A program made the translations under genes and the position numbers. A DNA stretch of 64,000 bases from Bacillus sp. UNC438CL73TsuS30. GTDB taxonomy: Bacteria; Bacillota; Bacilli; Bacillales; Cytobacillaceae. Within the stretch, counting starts at the first letter, position 1; every line of letters starts with the position of its first letter. The notes below the pieces were generated by a model that searched no databases, was not told the origin of the DNA, and saw nothing but the letters and a program-made list of their open reading frames with translations. Location of the stretch: positions 170,836-234,835 of the forward strand of contig NZ_KI535295.1 in NCBI RefSeq assembly GCF_000482325.1. The letters run 5' to 3'. This document shows, piece by piece, positions 32,282 to 43,155 of the stretch.

Positions 32282-32335
32282 TTGTAATTTATCAGGAATT
32301 GGATATAATATACTTAAAGGTCAAAAAAGGTCAAA
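32282..32335 (+). promoter_or_regulatory. clpB promoter with CtsR operator
   Basis: TTGTAA (32282-32287), 16 bp, TATAAT (32304-32309). Just downstream, ggtcaaa-aaa-ggtcaaa (32319-32335) is the full CtsR heptad repeat and overlaps the expected start site, so repression at normal temperature is expected. Confidence 0.85.
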
Positions 32336-32347
32336 CGAGGTGGGAGT

Positions 32348-34942
32348 ATGGACTTAAACCAAATGACAGAACGTTTGCAAACTGGATTACTCAATGCGCA
32401 AACAATTGCCGTAAAACATCATCATCAAGAGGTAGATGAACCTCATTTATTTATAGCGCTTATGAGTCAGGAAGATAGTCTGGCTGTTTCAATTATGGAA
32501 AGAATTGGCTTGCCATCACAGCTGGTTGTAGAGAAATTTCAGGAAGAGCTTGAAAAAAAACCTCATGTTACTGGGGGAGGGGCAGAACAAGGAAAACTTT
32601 TCATTACGGGATTGCTCCAAAGGCTTTTTGCAGAAGGTGATGAATTTGCTGCCAAGTTTTCAGATGAATATTTATCAGTAGAACATGTATTGCTCGCAGC
32701 TGCTTTTTCAAATGAAAGCTACTTCAAAAAAATCATAAAAGCAATGGGGAAGACACCGGAAGAAGTTATGCAGGCGATTAAAGAAATAAGGGGGAACCAA
32801 AGAGTGACTTCACAAAATCCTGAGGCAGGGTATGATGCCTTAAAGAAATATGGTAGAGACTTAGTGGAGGAAGTAAAGACAGGAAAAATGGACCCGGTAA
32901 TTGGAAGAGATACAGAAATACGTAATGTTATTCGAATTTTATCAAGAAAAACGAAAAATAATCCGGTTTTAATTGGTGAGCCCGGAGTAGGAAAAACGGC
33001 CATAGTTGAAGGGTTGGCACAAAGGATTGTAAGAAAGGATGTTCCGGAAGGTCTGAAAGATAAAACGATTTTCTCATTGGATATGAGTGCTTTAATTGCC
33101 GGTGCAAAATTCAGAGGAGAATTTGAGGAAAGACTAAAAGCAGTCTTAAATGAAGTAAAAAAAAGTGAAGGACAAATTCTCTTGTTTATTGATGAAATTC
33201 ATACCATTGTCGGCGCAGGTAAAACGGAAGGAGCAATGGATGCCGGGAATATGTTAAAACCAATGCTAGCACGTGGGGAACTGCATTGTATTGGTGCCAC
33301 TACACTTGATGAACATCGAAAGTATATTGAAAAAGACCCTGCACTTGAAAGAAGATTTCAACAGGTTCTTGTTCAGGAGCCAGATGTGGAAGATACTATC
33401 TCGATATTAAGAGGGTTAAAAGAACGTTTTGAGGTTCATCATGGTGTGAAAATCCATGACCATGCACTTGTTGCAGCCGTAACTTTATCAGATCGCTATA
33501 TAACGGACCGATACTTACCTGATAAGGCGATTGATTTGGTAGATGAGGCGTGTGCACTGATTCGAACTGAAATCGACTCGATGCCAACAGAACTGGATGA
33601 GGTCACACGCAGGGTCATGCAGTTAGAAATTGAAGAGGCTGCTTTAAGAAAGGAACAGGATGAAGCAAGTAAACAAAGACTGGAAATCCTTTTAAAAGAG
33701 CTAGCGGAACTTAAGGAACAGGCAGATGCCATGAAAGCAAAATGGCTTCTTGAAAAGCAAAGCATCCAAAAGCTTCAAGAGAAGCGGGAGCAAATTGAAA
33801 AACTTCGCCGTGAACTCCAGCAAGCAGAGGACCGTTATGATTTAAACAGAGCTGCAGAACTTCGCCATGGGCTTATTCCATCAGCCGAAAAGGAACTAAA
33901 GGAGTTGGAAACTGCAGCTGAAAAGAGTGATAAGCTTTTAAGGGAAGAGGTAACAGGGGAAGAGATTTCAAATATTGTATCGAGGTGGACTGGAATCCCG
34001 TTATCAAAGCTGGTAGAGGGAGAAAGGGAAAAGCTATTAAAGCTCGAATCTCTATTACATGAGCGAGTCATAGGTCAAGATGAGGCAGTACAATTGGTTT
34101 CAGATGCTGTACTTCGAGCTCGTGCAGGGATTAAAGATCCAAACCGTCCAATTGGCTCTTTCCTATTTTTAGGACCAACCGGTGTCGGGAAAACGGAATT
34201 AGCCAAAGCCTTAGCTGAGGCTCTATTTGATAGTGAGGAGCAAATCATTCGAATTGATATGTCGGAATATATGGAGAAGTTTTCTGTTTCAAGGCTAATT
34301 GGCGCACCTCCTGGATATGTGGGGTATGAAGAAGGCGGCCAGTTGACGGAAGCCGTTCGAAGAAGACCTTATTCCGTCATCTTGCTTGATGAAATTGAAA
34401 AAGCACATCCAGAGGTTTTTAATATCTTATTACAAGCTCTTGATGATGGGCGAATTACCGACTCGCAAGGACGGACTGTAGATTTTAAAAATACAGTCAT
34501 GATTATGACATCCAATCTTGGATCACAGTATTTACTTGAAGGTAGTCAAAATGAGAGTGAAATAAGTGAAACTACTAGAGATAAAGTATTTAATCAATTA
34601 AGAACCCATTTTAGACCGGAGTTTTTGAATCGGATTGATGAAACCATTCTTTTTAAACCATTATCTTTAAGTGAAATCAAAACGATTGTAGTGAAAATGA
34701 TGAATGAACTGGAGAATCGTTTAAAGGATCAACATATTGAAATTTTTGTAAGTGATGAGGCAAAAGAGTTTATCGCTGAAAATGGGTTTGATCCTGTTTT
34801 TGGAGCAAGACCATTAAGGCGGTATATCCAAAGGAGCATTGAGACAAAGCTGGCTAGAGCGATCATTGCGGGAAAAGTACGCGATCACTCGAAAGTAATT
34901 GTGGATTGTAATAATGGGGGAATAGACATATCCGTTCAATAA
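32348..34942 (+). CDS. clpB: ClpB disaggregase
   Basis: 864 residues. Hexameric AAA+ chaperone that pulls proteins from aggregates together with DnaK. An N-terminal double Clp-N domain (about 1-145) is followed by AAA-1 with Walker [10 protein letters not shown] (about 208), a long coiled-coil middle domain (about 400-525, rich in Glu/Lys), AAA-2 with GPTGVGKTE (about 608) and the C-terminal D2-small domain. The middle domain has the full ClpB length, which separates it from ClpC. CtsR control is visible in the promoter. Confidence 0.97.
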   Translation: MDLNQMTERLQTGLLNAQTIAVKHHHQEVDEPHLFIALMSQEDSLAVSIMERIGLPSQLVVEKFQEELEKKPHVTGGGAEQGKLFITGLLQRLFAEGDEFAAKFSDEYLSVEHVLLAAAFSNESYFKKIIKAMGKTPEEVMQAIKEIRGNQRVTSQNPEAGYDALKKYGRDLVEEVKTGKMDPVIGRDTEIRNVIRILSRKTKNNPVLIGEPGVGKTAIVEGLAQRIVRKDVPEGLKDKTIFSLDMSALIAGAKFRGEFEERLKAVLNEVKKSEGQILLFIDEIHTIVGAGKTEGAMDAGNMLKPMLARGELHCIGATTLDEHRKYIEKDPALERRFQQVLVQEPDVEDTISILRGLKERFEVHHGVKIHDHALVAAVTLSDRYITDRYLPDKAIDLVDEACALIRTEIDSMPTELDEVTRRVMQLEIEEAALRKEQDEASKQRLEILLKELAELKEQADAMKAKWLLEKQSIQKLQEKREQIEKLRRELQQAEDRYDLNRAAELRHGLIPSAEKELKELETAAEKSDKLLREEVTGEEISNIVSRWTGIPLSKLVEGEREKLLKLESLLHERVIGQDEAVQLVSDAVLRARAGIKDPNRPIGSFLFLGPTGVGKTELAKALAEALFDSEEQIIRIDMSEYMEKFSVSRLIGAPPGYVGYEEGGQLTEAVRRRPYSVILLDEIEKAHPEVFNILLQALDDGRITDSQGRTVDFKNTVMIMTSNLGSQYLLEGSQNESEISETTRDKVFNQLRTHFRPEFLNRIDETILFKPLSLSEIKTIVVKMMNELENRLKDQHIEIFVSDEAKEFIAENGFDPVFGARPLRRYIQRSIETKLARAIIAGKVRDHSKVIVDCNNGGIDISVQ

Positions 34943-34962
34943 AGCGTAGAGTACGCAAAGAA

Positions 34963-34996
34963 AAAAGGTCATCCTGAGAAAAGGATGACCTTTTGC
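34963..34996. terminator. Bidirectional terminator after clpB
   Basis: aaaaggtcatcct pairs with aggatgacctttt around gagaa, with A/T-runs on both sides. Confidence 0.9.
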
Positions 34997-35002
34997 TACT
35001 GT

Positions 35003-35194
35003 TTAATGTTTTTGAGCAGGTTCGTTCGGAATCACTGCAGAAATAACATAAACTAAAATAGTTACAATTACTCCTAAGATTGCACCGAGTTGAAAATTAA
35101 AAGTAGCTCCAGTCATCGAGCTGACAACATATGTTAACATCTCAACTAATAAAAATGCCCAGAAAAAAGCCCAAAAATATCGCACAAAATTCAC
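35003..35194 (-). CDS. yjzD: YjzD-like (DUF2929) membrane protein
   Basis: 63 residues with two membrane helices: FVRYFWAFFWAFLLVEMLTY and LGAILGVIVTILVYVISAVI. Matches the DUF2929/YjzD pattern and position. Function unknown. Confidence 0.8.
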   Translation of the reverse strand: MNFVRYFWAFFWAFLLVEMLTYVVSSMTGATFNFQLGAILGVIVTILVYVISAVIPNEPAQKH

Positions 35195-35379
35195 CTCTAA
35201 AAATTTTTCATCTCATTTAATATTACCATAGCATATTAAATTAATAAACGCTATTTTCGCTTTTTCCATTATGGGCTAAAAAATACGCTGAATACCTTGC
35301 TAATTGGGCAAACCCCCCTTTCAACTTATGTGAAGCAACATACAATATGGTGAGGTTTTATGTAAAAGGGGATATAACG

Positions 35380-36102
35380 ATGGAGAACCGGAATTTTCAG
35401 TTGGATACCGAGTGGAATATCATCCATTACCCTGAAAGGCCTACAGGTTTCGGGATTTTAGTAATCGGTGATGAAAGGCATTTTGTGGATGAAAGCAAAA
35501 GCTTTTGGGTTCAGAATGAAGGAAAGCTTACGATTATCAACCAATTAAAAGAATCTGGGTACACCATTTTTTCCTCAAATCTGTATGGCCGAAATTGGGG
35601 CAGTGAAGAAGCGGTGGTACTAGCCGAAAGATTATATCAATATGTGATTCGCAATGAAATTTTGAATGACAAGATTCATATTTTAGCAGAAGGTATGGGA
35701 GCTCTTGTGGCAATAAAGTTAATGGAGAAAATGAAGGATCATCTCAGGTCAGTGGCTCTCCTAAATCCGATTCTTTCGTTAAAGCATCATCTTGAACAAG
35801 AGAAAGAACATAAATTTTTCTATAAAAAATTGATGAAAGAATTAGAGGCAGCTTATAAAAAGGATCATAAAATTCTTGAAGGTGAACTTCTCCAATCAAA
35901 TGGTGTGATTAAACTTGACTTTGGTATACCTGTAAAAATCATTCATGTTATGTCTGGTGGAAAATCCTATCATCAATCAAAGCTTATCCAGCAAATTGTC
36001 AGCCAAACGGAAATTAGCCCAAGTTATGTTGTTCCTGAAAAAAAACAACAGCTGGGTAAAATGTTTATAAAGTTTTTCAAGCGATATGAAATATTCCTTT
36101 AA
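35380..36102 (+). CDS. YjaU-like alpha/beta-hydrolase fold protein
   Basis: 240 residues from the ATG after aaaagggga; an ATG 11 codons upstream has a weaker site. The fold is alpha/beta-hydrolase-like (FGILVIGDERHFVDESKSFW, FSSNLYGRNWGS), but the nucleophile elbow reads EGMGALVA with Met or Gly in place of the usual Ser, so catalysis is doubtful. By position it is B. subtilis yjaU. Function unknown. Confidence 0.7.
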   Translation: MENRNFQLDTEWNIIHYPERPTGFGILVIGDERHFVDESKSFWVQNEGKLTIINQLKESGYTIFSSNLYGRNWGSEEAVVLAERLYQYVIRNEILNDKIHILAEGMGALVAIKLMEKMKDHLRSVALLNPILSLKHHLEQEKEHKFFYKKLMKELEAAYKKDHKILEGELLQSNGVIKLDFGIPVKIIHVMSGGKSYHQSKLIQQIVSQTEISPSYVVPEKKQQLGKMFIKFFKRYEIFL

Positions 36103-36180
36103 TTCACCTCCTCCCTAAATGAAATAATTCCTTATTATCTGCATAGGATTCAATAAGGTAATTTTAGGGAGGAAGATTTT

Positions 36181-37029
36181 ATGGACAAGACAGTTATTTT
36201 TAATGTATTCGATTTCGTAAGCTTTCATTTTTGCAAGGCATTGCTGAATAATGGGGTAGAAGTGAATGGGGTGGTTTTGGATAAGAGTCAAAAGGAACCC
36301 TATCTTGACGAGAAAAGACTGGAAGTTGGCAGAAATGCTAACTTTAATGAGGTTTCATTAACAGAATGGGCAGTACGAAATGACGAGCCTATCTCAAAAA
36401 CGAATGTTATTATTTCTCTTTATGACCTCTATATGCTTCATAAAGAGAATCTTTTGGAAAATAAATCTGTAACAAAGCCCATTCTTCAATATGTGAATGA
36501 AAGGGAAGGAAAAGATTTAAATATAATACTTCTGCCGAGCCAATTGGCTGCAAGCTCTAAATTCTCAAATACGTTAAACACCTTTAATGACTTTCTTACG
36601 AAAATGAATATACCGGTGGACGAAACTCAATTCTTTTATTTACCTACTATTTACGGCCCTTGGCAGCCTGAAACCTTTCTCTTTCAAAGAAAAATTTTAA
36701 CGAATCTGAATCGAAATGTTCAGGGTCAAGGGGGGCGGGAAGATCGGACGGACGCATTGTTCATTGATGATGCACTTGATGCTATGTTGGAAATCATCAA
36801 AAGCAAAAAGCCTGGCAGTTATTTCTTTGAAAGCGGTAAAAAGGATTATTGGAAATTGTGTGCAGAATATTTACAAATCGATGGGAAACCATTAGATTCA
36901 GAATTCAGTGGAAATATTGTGGGAAATCGAAAGATTGTCAGGGTGCCTATCAAAAGTGTTACAGCTATCGATGACTCCTTTTCAAAACAAATTGACCATA
37001 TTCAACAGTTATATTCAAATATACTGTAA
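36181..37029 (+). CDS. YjaV-like SDR/epimerase-fold protein
   Basis: 282 residues. NAD-dependent epimerase-like fold, but the N-terminal glycine motif is degenerate (VIFNVFDFVSFHFCKALLNN in place of GGxGFIG). It keeps YLPTIYGPWQPETF and DALFIDDALDAMLEII, typical of the middle of the family. The usual YxxxK is not obvious. By position it is B. subtilis yjaV. Probably non-enzymatic or of changed specificity (inference). Ribosome site gggagga. Confidence 0.75.
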   Translation: MDKTVIFNVFDFVSFHFCKALLNNGVEVNGVVLDKSQKEPYLDEKRLEVGRNANFNEVSLTEWAVRNDEPISKTNVIISLYDLYMLHKENLLENKSVTKPILQYVNEREGKDLNIILLPSQLAASSKFSNTLNTFNDFLTKMNIPVDETQFFYLPTIYGPWQPETFLFQRKILTNLNRNVQGQGGREDRTDALFIDDALDAMLEIIKSKKPGSYFFESGKKDYWKLCAEYLQIDGKPLDSEFSGNIVGNRKIVRVPIKSVTAIDDSFSKQIDHIQQLYSNIL

Positions 37030-37163
37030 ACCAAGGCAAATGATTATTGATTTACAGATAATGGGTACGGAGGAAATTTATCTTTTCATTTTATTTCATA
37101 GGGGTTAAAATGGTGTTGTAAAACGTGTTATGGGTCTGGCGCTGTAAGAAGGAGATGCATTTA

Positions 37164-38129
37164 ATGCTAAACCGATTCGGGATCATTCTTTTATGCTTTT
37201 TTTTACTTTGTGCTTGTGGTGGAACAAAGTCCACCGGCAAATTACAGAAAGTTGGACTGTTAGTTCCCGAAACAGTCAATGATCAAGTATGGGGGACAAA
37301 AGGCTTTAAAGGGATGCTCCGAATTCAATCCAAGTTTAATACGGATGTTTATTATAAAGAAGGGATGAATTCAGAACCAGTTGTGAAACGAGCTGTTAAA
37401 GAATTTAGCCAAAAAGGGGTTAACTTAATTTTTGGACATGGTTCTGAATATGCTGAATACTTTAATGATATTTCCAAAGACTATCCCAAGATTCATTTTG
37501 TCAGCTTTAATGGTGATGCAAAAAACAAGAATACCACCAGCTTGAATTTTAAAGGGCATGCAATGGGTTTTTTTGGCGGGATGGTTGCTGCACATATGTC
37601 AAAAAGGCATAATGTAGGTATACTGGCAGCTTATGAATGGCAGCCTGAAGTAGAGGGCTTTTATCAGGGGGCTTTGGCTGAAAATAAAAATACAAATGTT
37701 GATATTGAATATGTCGGCAATTGGGATGACGAGAAAAAAGCGATCGAGTTGGTTGATCATATGATGAAAAAGGGAGTGGATGTTGTCTATCCGGCTGGAG
37801 ATGGGTTTAATGTTCCAGTGATTGAAAATGTAAAGGAACACGGATTATATGTAATTGGGTATGTATCGGATCAATCGGATTTAGGCGAAAATACGGTACT
37901 AACTAGCACCATTCAACAAGTGGATAAATTATATGAATTAGTGGCAAAACAATACAATGAAAATCATTTGAAATCGGGTAATCTATCATTTGGCTTTAGA
38001 GATAATGTAATTACATTAGGTAAATACAGTCCACTCGTAAACAAAAATTTTAGACAAAAAATGAACAAGCAAATTGAAAAATATAAAAAAACAGGAAAAT
38101 TACCAGAAGAAGGAGATACATATGATTAA
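37164..38129 (+). CDS. med: Med, BMP-family lipoprotein (positive regulator of comK)
   Basis: 321 residues from the ATG after gaaggagatg. The lipobox LCAC (Cys 18) marks a lipoprotein. The rest is a periplasmic-binding fold of the BMP/Med type (VGLLVPETVNDQVWGTKGFK, GHAMGFFGGMVAAHMSKRHN, VDVVYPAGDGFNVPVIENVK). In B. subtilis Med raises ComK levels and so competence. comZ overlaps its end, as in B. subtilis. Confidence 0.93.
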   Translation: MLNRFGIILLCFFLLCACGGTKSTGKLQKVGLLVPETVNDQVWGTKGFKGMLRIQSKFNTDVYYKEGMNSEPVVKRAVKEFSQKGVNLIFGHGSEYAEYFNDISKDYPKIHFVSFNGDAKNKNTTSLNFKGHAMGFFGGMVAAHMSKRHNVGILAAYEWQPEVEGFYQGALAENKNTNVDIEYVGNWDDEKKAIELVDHMMKKGVDVVYPAGDGFNVPVIENVKEHGLYVIGYVSDQSDLGENTVLTSTIQQVDKLYELVAKQYNENHLKSGNLSFGFRDNVITLGKYSPLVNKNFRQKMNKQIEKYKKTGKLPEEGDTYD

Positions 38130-38322
38130 TCAGGATAAATCTTTACAATTTATGCAAATTGCGATGAAATACTTACCAGAAGCAAAAGACCAATTAGATA
38201 AGGCAGGAGTAGAATTATCAATGGATCTGATTCAACCTTTTATGAACCTATTTACGAAGGTAATGCATGAAGCCTATGAACTTGGATGGGAAGAAGCCAA
38301 GAAGGAATTGGAACACGAATAA
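38122..38322 (+). CDS. comZ: ComZ, competence regulator
   Basis: 66 residues from the ATG that overlaps the med stop by eight bases. The site aaggag lies in med. MINQDKSLQFMQIAMKYLPE onward, with KAGVELSMDLIQPFMNLFTK, matches ComZ. In B. subtilis it represses the comG operon through a leucine-zipper-like helix. Translational coupling with med is evident. Confidence 0.92.
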   Translation: MINQDKSLQFMQIAMKYLPEAKDQLDKAGVELSMDLIQPFMNLFTKVMHEAYELGWEEAKKELEHE

Positions 38323-38325
38323 AAA

Positions 38326-38356
38326 TTAGCTGCCAAACAAAAGGCAGCTTATTTCT
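38326..38356. terminator. Bidirectional terminator after comZ
   Basis: agctgcc pairs with ggcagct around aaacaaaa, with T-rich flanks on both strands. Confidence 0.8.
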
Positions 38357-38591
38357 TTTTCCAGAATTGTTCAATAAAAGGATAAATATTTTGAAACAGT
38401 GGTTTTAAATTTCTGGCAGAGTCTACTAAGGTATCAAGATGGACGATTAATTCACCATAATCGATATAGTTTTGACTATAATTTGTTTCCGGTGGTTGAA
38501 GTTGTTCTTGTCTCCTTTGGCCAGGTCCAAACATGAATTGATCAAACATATTCCCATGATCCCTAACATCTTCCTGAAGGTTTTCATCCAT
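38349..38591 (-). CDS. Small protein at the yjzB position
   Basis: 80 residues: MDENLQEDVRDHGNMFDQFM, then PGQRRQEQLQPP and an amphipathic C-terminal helix, IVHLDTLVDSARNLKPLFQN. Gene order (comZ, this gene in reverse, fabH) agrees with yjzB of B. subtilis. It also resembles small YppG-like spore or coat proteins in its Gln/Pro-rich middle. Function unknown. Confidence 0.6.
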   Translation of the reverse strand: MDENLQEDVRDHGNMFDQFMFGPGQRRQEQLQPPETNYSQNYIDYGELIVHLDTLVDSARNLKPLFQNIYPFIEQFWKKK

Positions 38592-38707
38592 TTGAAAAAA
38601 CCCCCTTCAAAATTGTTTATAATCTAGAATATGTTTAAAAAAATAAAGGGTATGGACAATAGCGGATGATAAATGTGTAATTTCCAGTTGCTTAAATTGG
38701 GGTGTCT

Positions 38708-38736
38708 TTGATAAAATTAGTACCAAGTCATAATAT
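38708..38736 (+). promoter_or_regulatory. fabHF promoter with FapR-type operator
   Basis: TTGATA (38708-38713), 17 bp, TAATAT (38731-38736). The spacer holds ttagtaccaagtcataa (38717-38733), which fits the FapR operator pattern ttagtacctgatactaa in its left half and core. Binding here would block RNA polymerase until malonyl-CoA rises. Confidence 0.75.
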
Positions 38737-38789
38737 TTGATATTAATTATTATTAAATAGGGTTTACCTTATAAAAGGAGATGGCTGTG

Positions 38790-39722
38790 ATGAAAGCCGG
38801 TATTATTGGAATGGGCAGATATTTGCCTGAAAAAATTGTGACAAATGCTGATCTAGAAAAGGTGATGGATACTTCAGATGAATGGATTCGGACGCGGACT
38901 GGTATTGAAGAGCGCCGAATTGCCGACGATAATACAGATACATCAGATATGGCTTTTGCTGCAGCACAAAATGCAATTAAAAATGCAGGAATTACACCGA
39001 TGGACATTGATTTGATTTTAGTTGCAACAGTAACTCCTGACCATCCGTTTCCGTCAGTTGCCTGCGTGCTACAGGAACGATTAGGAGCAAAAAAGGCAGC
39101 GGCAATGGATGTAAGCGCAGCTTGCGCCGGCTTTATGTATGGAATTATAACTGGGTCGCAGTTTATTGAAACAGGGGTTTATAATAATATTCTAGTTGTC
39201 GGGGTTGAAAAACTTTCGAAGATTACCGATTGGAATGATCGAAATACGGCTGTTCTATTTGGTGATGGTGCCGGTGCTGCAATTATAGCGCCTGTATCAG
39301 ATAACCGGGGAATCCTAGCATTTGAACTGGGTGCTGACGGCACTGGTGCAAAACATCTTTATCAAGATGAATATATCATTATGAACGGACGAGAAGTATT
39401 TAAATTTGCTGTACGCCAAATGGGCGAAAGTTGCGTAAATGTGCTTAATAAGGCTGGTTTAACCAATGATGATGTGGATCTGCTTATTCCGCATCAAGCA
39501 AATATTCGCATCATGGAGGCTTCTAGACAGAGGTTAGAGCTTCCGGTTGAAAAAATGTCGAAAACAGTCCAGAAATATGGAAATACTTCATCAGCATCGA
39601 TTCCGATTTCCATTGTTGAGGAATTAGAAGCCGGAAAAATTAAAGATGATGATGTGATTGTAATGGTAGGGTTCGGCGGTGGCTTGACATGGGGAGCCAT
39701 TGCGATCCGTTGGGGAAGATAA
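38790..39722 (+). CDS. fabH: Beta-ketoacyl-ACP synthase III
   Basis: 310 residues from MKAGIIG; an ATG three codons upstream is possible. Starts fatty acid synthesis by joining acetyl- or branched acyl-CoA with malonyl-ACP. The catalytic triad is Cys in [10 protein letters not shown] (about 112), His in IPHQANIRI (about 235) and Asn in YGNTSSASI (about 265). Branched-primer use is typical for Bacillus. It is first in an operon with fabF and controlled by the FapR-type site upstream. Confidence 0.96.
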   Translation: MKAGIIGMGRYLPEKIVTNADLEKVMDTSDEWIRTRTGIEERRIADDNTDTSDMAFAAAQNAIKNAGITPMDIDLILVATVTPDHPFPSVACVLQERLGAKKAAAMDVSAACAGFMYGIITGSQFIETGVYNNILVVGVEKLSKITDWNDRNTAVLFGDGAGAAIIAPVSDNRGILAFELGADGTGAKHLYQDEYIIMNGREVFKFAVRQMGESCVNVLNKAGLTNDDVDLLIPHQANIRIMEASRQRLELPVEKMSKTVQKYGNTSSASIPISIVEELEAGKIKDDDVIVMVGFGGGLTWGAIAIRWGR

Positions 39723-39803
39723 CCTATAAGCAATCGGGCTTAGATTGATATAGAAAAGATTAGAATAAGTAGGGAAGAATAGTTGGAAAAGGAGCTGTAA
39801 TTC

Positions 39804-41042
39804 ATGGAAAAGCGTAGGGTTGTGGTTACAGGGGTTGGAGCGGTTACCCCTCTTGGCTTGGATGCTGAAACCACATGGAAAAATATTATTGATGGAAAAT
39901 CAGGTGTTGGTCCATTAACGAGAGTAAATGCAGATGAATACCCGGCAAAAGTTGCAGCACAAATCAATGATTTTAATCCGGAAGTCTTTATGGAAAGAAA
40001 AGATGCCAGAAAAATGGATCGTTTTACCCAATATGCGGTTGCTTCGGCTATAATGGCTGCTAAGGATGCAAATTTGACCATCAATGAGGAGAATTCCCAT
40101 CGAGTGGGTGTTTGGATCGGTTCAGGAATTGGTGGAATGGAAACGTTTGAAGATCAGTACGAAATTTTTCAAAAAAGAGGCTATCGAAGAGTAAGTCCAT
40201 TCTTTGTGCCGATGTTGATTCCAGATATGGCTACAGGCCAAGTTTCAATCACGCTTGGTGCGAGAGGATTTAATAACTGTTCTGTAACCGCCTGTGCAAC
40301 GGGTACTAACTCAATTGGAGATGCCTTTAAAGTAATCCAGCGCGGCGATGCCGATGTTATGGTTTCTGGCGGTGCAGAGGCGCCAATCACGAAAATGTCT
40401 GTTGCCGGCTTCTGTGCCAATACTGCACTCTCTACAAATCCGGATCCTCAAACAGCAAGCAGACCTTTCGATAAAAATCGCGACGGTTTTGTTATTGGTG
40501 AAGGAGCAGGGATTGTTGTTCTTGAAGAATTAGAGCATGCCTTGGCCCGCGGTGCAAAAATCTATGCTGAAATTATTGGCTACGGTGCAACAGGGGATGC
40601 TTATCATATTACTGCTCCAGCTCCTGGCGGTGAAGGCGGAGCTCGGGCAATGAAAATGGCGATAAATGACAGTGGCCTTAAGCCTGAGGAAATTGATTAC
40701 ATTAATGCTCACGGAACGAGTACCGATTATAACGATAAATTTGAAACATTAGCGGTTAAAGAAGTGTTTGGCGACCATGCCTATAAACTGGCAATGAGTT
40801 CAACCAAATCGATGACAGGACATCTGCTTGGAGCGGCCGGAGGAGTGGAGGCAATCTTTTCTGTATTGGCGATAAGGGACAGTATTCTTCCGCCAACAAT
40901 TAATTACGAAACTCCAGATCCGGAATGTGATTTGGATTATGTTGTCAATAAAGCACGTCAAAAAGAAGTAAAAGCTGTAATGAGCAACTCTCTTGGTTTT
41001 GGCGGCCACAATGCAACGATTGTTTTCAAAAAGTATGAATAA
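39804..41042 (+). CDS. fabF: Beta-ketoacyl-ACP synthase II
   Basis: 412 residues. Chain-elongating condensing enzyme. The active-site Cys is in [10 protein letters not shown] (about 163), His in [11 protein letters not shown] (about 303), and Lys and His in [15 protein letters not shown] (about 334-340). The N-terminal [18 protein letters not shown] is standard. Eighty bp after fabH with a good ribosome site, and no terminator between, so one transcript. Confidence 0.97.
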   Translation: MEKRRVVVTGVGAVTPLGLDAETTWKNIIDGKSGVGPLTRVNADEYPAKVAAQINDFNPEVFMERKDARKMDRFTQYAVASAIMAAKDANLTINEENSHRVGVWIGSGIGGMETFEDQYEIFQKRGYRRVSPFFVPMLIPDMATGQVSITLGARGFNNCSVTACATGTNSIGDAFKVIQRGDADVMVSGGAEAPITKMSVAGFCANTALSTNPDPQTASRPFDKNRDGFVIGEGAGIVVLEELEHALARGAKIYAEIIGYGATGDAYHITAPAPGGEGGARAMKMAINDSGLKPEEIDYINAHGTSTDYNDKFETLAVKEVFGDHAYKLAMSSTKSMTGHLLGAAGGVEAIFSVLAIRDSILPPTINYETPDPECDLDYVVNKARQKEVKAVMSNSLGFGGHNATIVFKKYE

Positions 41043-41044
41043 AA

Positions 41045-41085
41045 ACGAAGAAAGGACTGGGCATATGCCTAGTCCTTTCTTATTT
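41045..41085 (+). terminator. Terminator of fabH-fabF
   Basis: aagaaaggactgggca pairs with tgcctagtcctttctt around ta; T-rich tail. Confidence 0.9.
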
Positions 41086-41154
41086 ATATCGAACCTTTAA
41101 CTTTCCCCATTCATAAAATGTTTTAGGGAGTTAGCTGGAAAATGGAGTGAGGGA

Positions 41155-41925
41155 ATGGGAATTGTACGAACAAATCAATGGCTCGAAGAGGAGTTTGACC
41201 GCCCAACGAAGATTTGCGAGAAATTACTGCCCTATTTTAAGGGATACACTGCGAATGAAATTTACCATCAATTAATCAGCTTTGGAATGTATAAGCCCTC
41301 GAGGAGCTCAAAATATATTTTTGACATAATGATAAAAGAAAAAATGTGGAATCAAGTAGAGAAACTTTTTCAACATTACCAAAAAAAGTGGTCAGGTCCG
41401 GATATTCCGATTTTTCTCTTTCCAATTGCCCAATCAGGAGGGTTTTTCTTTCGGGTGGAGAAAAACAAATCAGGTGTTTCTTATCCAGATAAAATGTTCC
41501 TATTTCTATCGCCTTTGGATGACTCGAAGGAATTAGAAGCCCTTTTTGTACATGAATATCACCATGTCTGCAGGCTAAGTAAACTAAACAAGAAAATGAA
41601 CCAATATACCCTATTGGATTCTATCATTATTGAAGGACTTGCTGAATATGCTGTATTAAAAAATTGTGGGAGAAATTACACAGCAAGCTGGTGTCACATG
41701 TATACCGAACAAGAAATAAAGGGTTTTTGGAAAAAGTATTTAAACGATCAGCTTGATCGTAAAAAAAATGAGAGAACACACGACCAGCTATTATATGGGG
41801 GAGGAAGGATTCCTAAACTGCTGGGATATGCTGCCGGTTACCAAATAGTGAAGGAATATTACGAAGGTCATCACTATTCTACAAAACAATCTTTTACGAT
41901 CCCTTCCTCCAAATTCATAGAATAG
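41155..41925 (+). CDS. YjaZ-like DUF2268 putative zinc protease
   Basis: 256 residues. A DUF2268 domain with the zinc motif HEYHH (in LFVHEYHHVC, about residue 132) and a downstream Glu in IIEGLAEYAVLKN, the pattern of gluzincins. It has no signal peptide. The C-terminal GYAAGYQIVKEYYEGH is also typical. In B. subtilis yjaZ occupies the same place after fabF. Substrate unknown. It is followed by its own terminator. Confidence 0.85.
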   Translation: MGIVRTNQWLEEEFDRPTKICEKLLPYFKGYTANEIYHQLISFGMYKPSRSSKYIFDIMIKEKMWNQVEKLFQHYQKKWSGPDIPIFLFPIAQSGGFFFRVEKNKSGVSYPDKMFLFLSPLDDSKELEALFVHEYHHVCRLSKLNKKMNQYTLLDSIIIEGLAEYAVLKNCGRNYTASWCHMYTEQEIKGFWKKYLNDQLDRKKNERTHDQLLYGGGRIPKLLGYAAGYQIVKEYYEGHHYSTKQSFTIPSSKFIE

Positions 41926-41937
41926 AATAAGTGAAAG

Positions 41938-41962
41938 AGCCTGATAAATCAGGTTTTTTTAT
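41938..41962 (+). terminator. Terminator after the DUF2268 gene
   Basis: cctga pairs with tcagg around taaa, then seven T residues. The 170-bp stretch beyond it is AT-rich and holds the promoter region of the transporter operon. Confidence 0.8.
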
Positions 41963-42132
41963 TTGAATATGAGAGAAAAATAACAATTTTCCCAAAAGTC
42001 TTGCAATTGAAATAATTCTGTAATAAAATTTTATTAACATACAAAATTAAACAGAATATGTTATTACTTGAAATTATGGTGATTTCAAGATAGGGATTTT
42101 TATAGAATGATATAGTTTAGGGGGTCTCAATT

Positions 42133-43155
42133 TTGGTCAATCATCCACTGTTAGAGGTACAGAACCTTCGAACCTCGTTTCGGATTGAAAACGATTATTT
42201 CGCTGCTGTAGATAATGTCTCATTGACAGTAAATCAAAATGAAGTATTAGCAATCGTGGGAGAATCGGGATGTGGAAAAAGCGCATTTGCTCTGTCCATC
42301 ATGGGGTTACATCCAAAGGATAGAACGAAGCAAGAAGGGAATGTGAATTTTAAAGGAAAAAACCTGCTGCCCCTTCAAACTGCAGAAATGAATAAAATCC
42401 GGGGCAAAGAAATTGGAATGATCTTTCAAGATCCTCTGACAGCTCTTAATCCACTTATGACCTGCGGAAAACAAATAGAAGAAAGTATGACCTTTCACAC
42501 AAATTTATCTGGACCAGAAAGACTAAGAAAAGTTATTGAGCTCTTGAAAAAGGTAGGAATCCCTAATCCAGAGCGAACCTACAAACAATATCCTCATGAA
42601 TTATCCGGCGGAATGCGGCAGCGTGTCGTAATCGCCATTGCCATTGCATGTGACCCGCAGCTAGTGATAGCAGATGAACCGACCACCGCATTAGATGTTA
42701 CAATACAAGCCCAAATAATGGATTTACTAAAGGAACTGCAAAAGCAGACGAAAGCTGGTATTATTCTCATCACCCATGACCTTGGAGTCGTTGCCGAAAT
42801 GGCAGATCGCGTTGCAGTTATGTATGCAGGAGAAATTGTTGAAATTGCAAACGTGAATACATTATTTAGAAGGCCTTTACATCCCTACACAAGGTCACTA
42901 TTTAATTCCATTCCATCCTCTACCACATTCAAAGGAAGATTACATGTTATTCAAGGTATTGTACCGTCCTTGAAAAATTTACCAAGAACTGGATGTCGGT
43001 TTAAAGACCGGATTGAGTGGGTTGATGTCCATGAACATGAAGAGAATCCGGTGTTACGAGAAGTTGAACCAAATCATTTTGTGCGATGCACTTGCTATAA
43101 AAACTTTCACTTTCCAGAAAAAAACATGGGAGACGTGAACTATGTCATTTCTTAG
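42133..43155 (+). CDS. appD: Oligopeptide ABC transporter ATP-binding protein (AppD/OppD type)
   Basis: 340 residues, TTG start after tagggggtc. Walker A is [10 protein letters not shown], the signature LSGGMRQRV, and Walker [14 protein letters not shown]. The OppD-type C-terminal extension ends in [10 protein letters not shown] and [10 protein letters not shown]. It powers peptide import with the permeases and binding protein of the same operon. The stop lies inside the next gene, indicating coupling. The order here is D-F-B-C-A, with the binding protein last. Confidence 0.93.
   Translation: MVNHPLLEVQNLRTSFRIENDYFAAVDNVSLTVNQNEVLAIVGESGCGKSAFALSIMGLHPKDRTKQEGNVNFKGKNLLPLQTAEMNKIRGKEIGMIFQDPLTALNPLMTCGKQIEESMTFHTNLSGPERLRKVIELLKKVGIPNPERTYKQYPHELSGGMRQRVVIAIAIACDPQLVIADEPTTALDVTIQAQIMDLLKELQKQTKAGIILITHDLGVVAEMADRVAVMYAGEIVEIANVNTLFRRPLHPYTRSLFNSIPSSTTFKGRLHVIQGIVPSLKNLPRTGCRFKDRIEWVDVHEHEENPVLREVEPNHFVRCTCYKNFHFPEKNMGDVNYVIS

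Noticed and set aside
32719..34071. Several minus-strand open frames inside clpB
   Set aside because: Shadows of the strongly coding clpB frame; no start signals.
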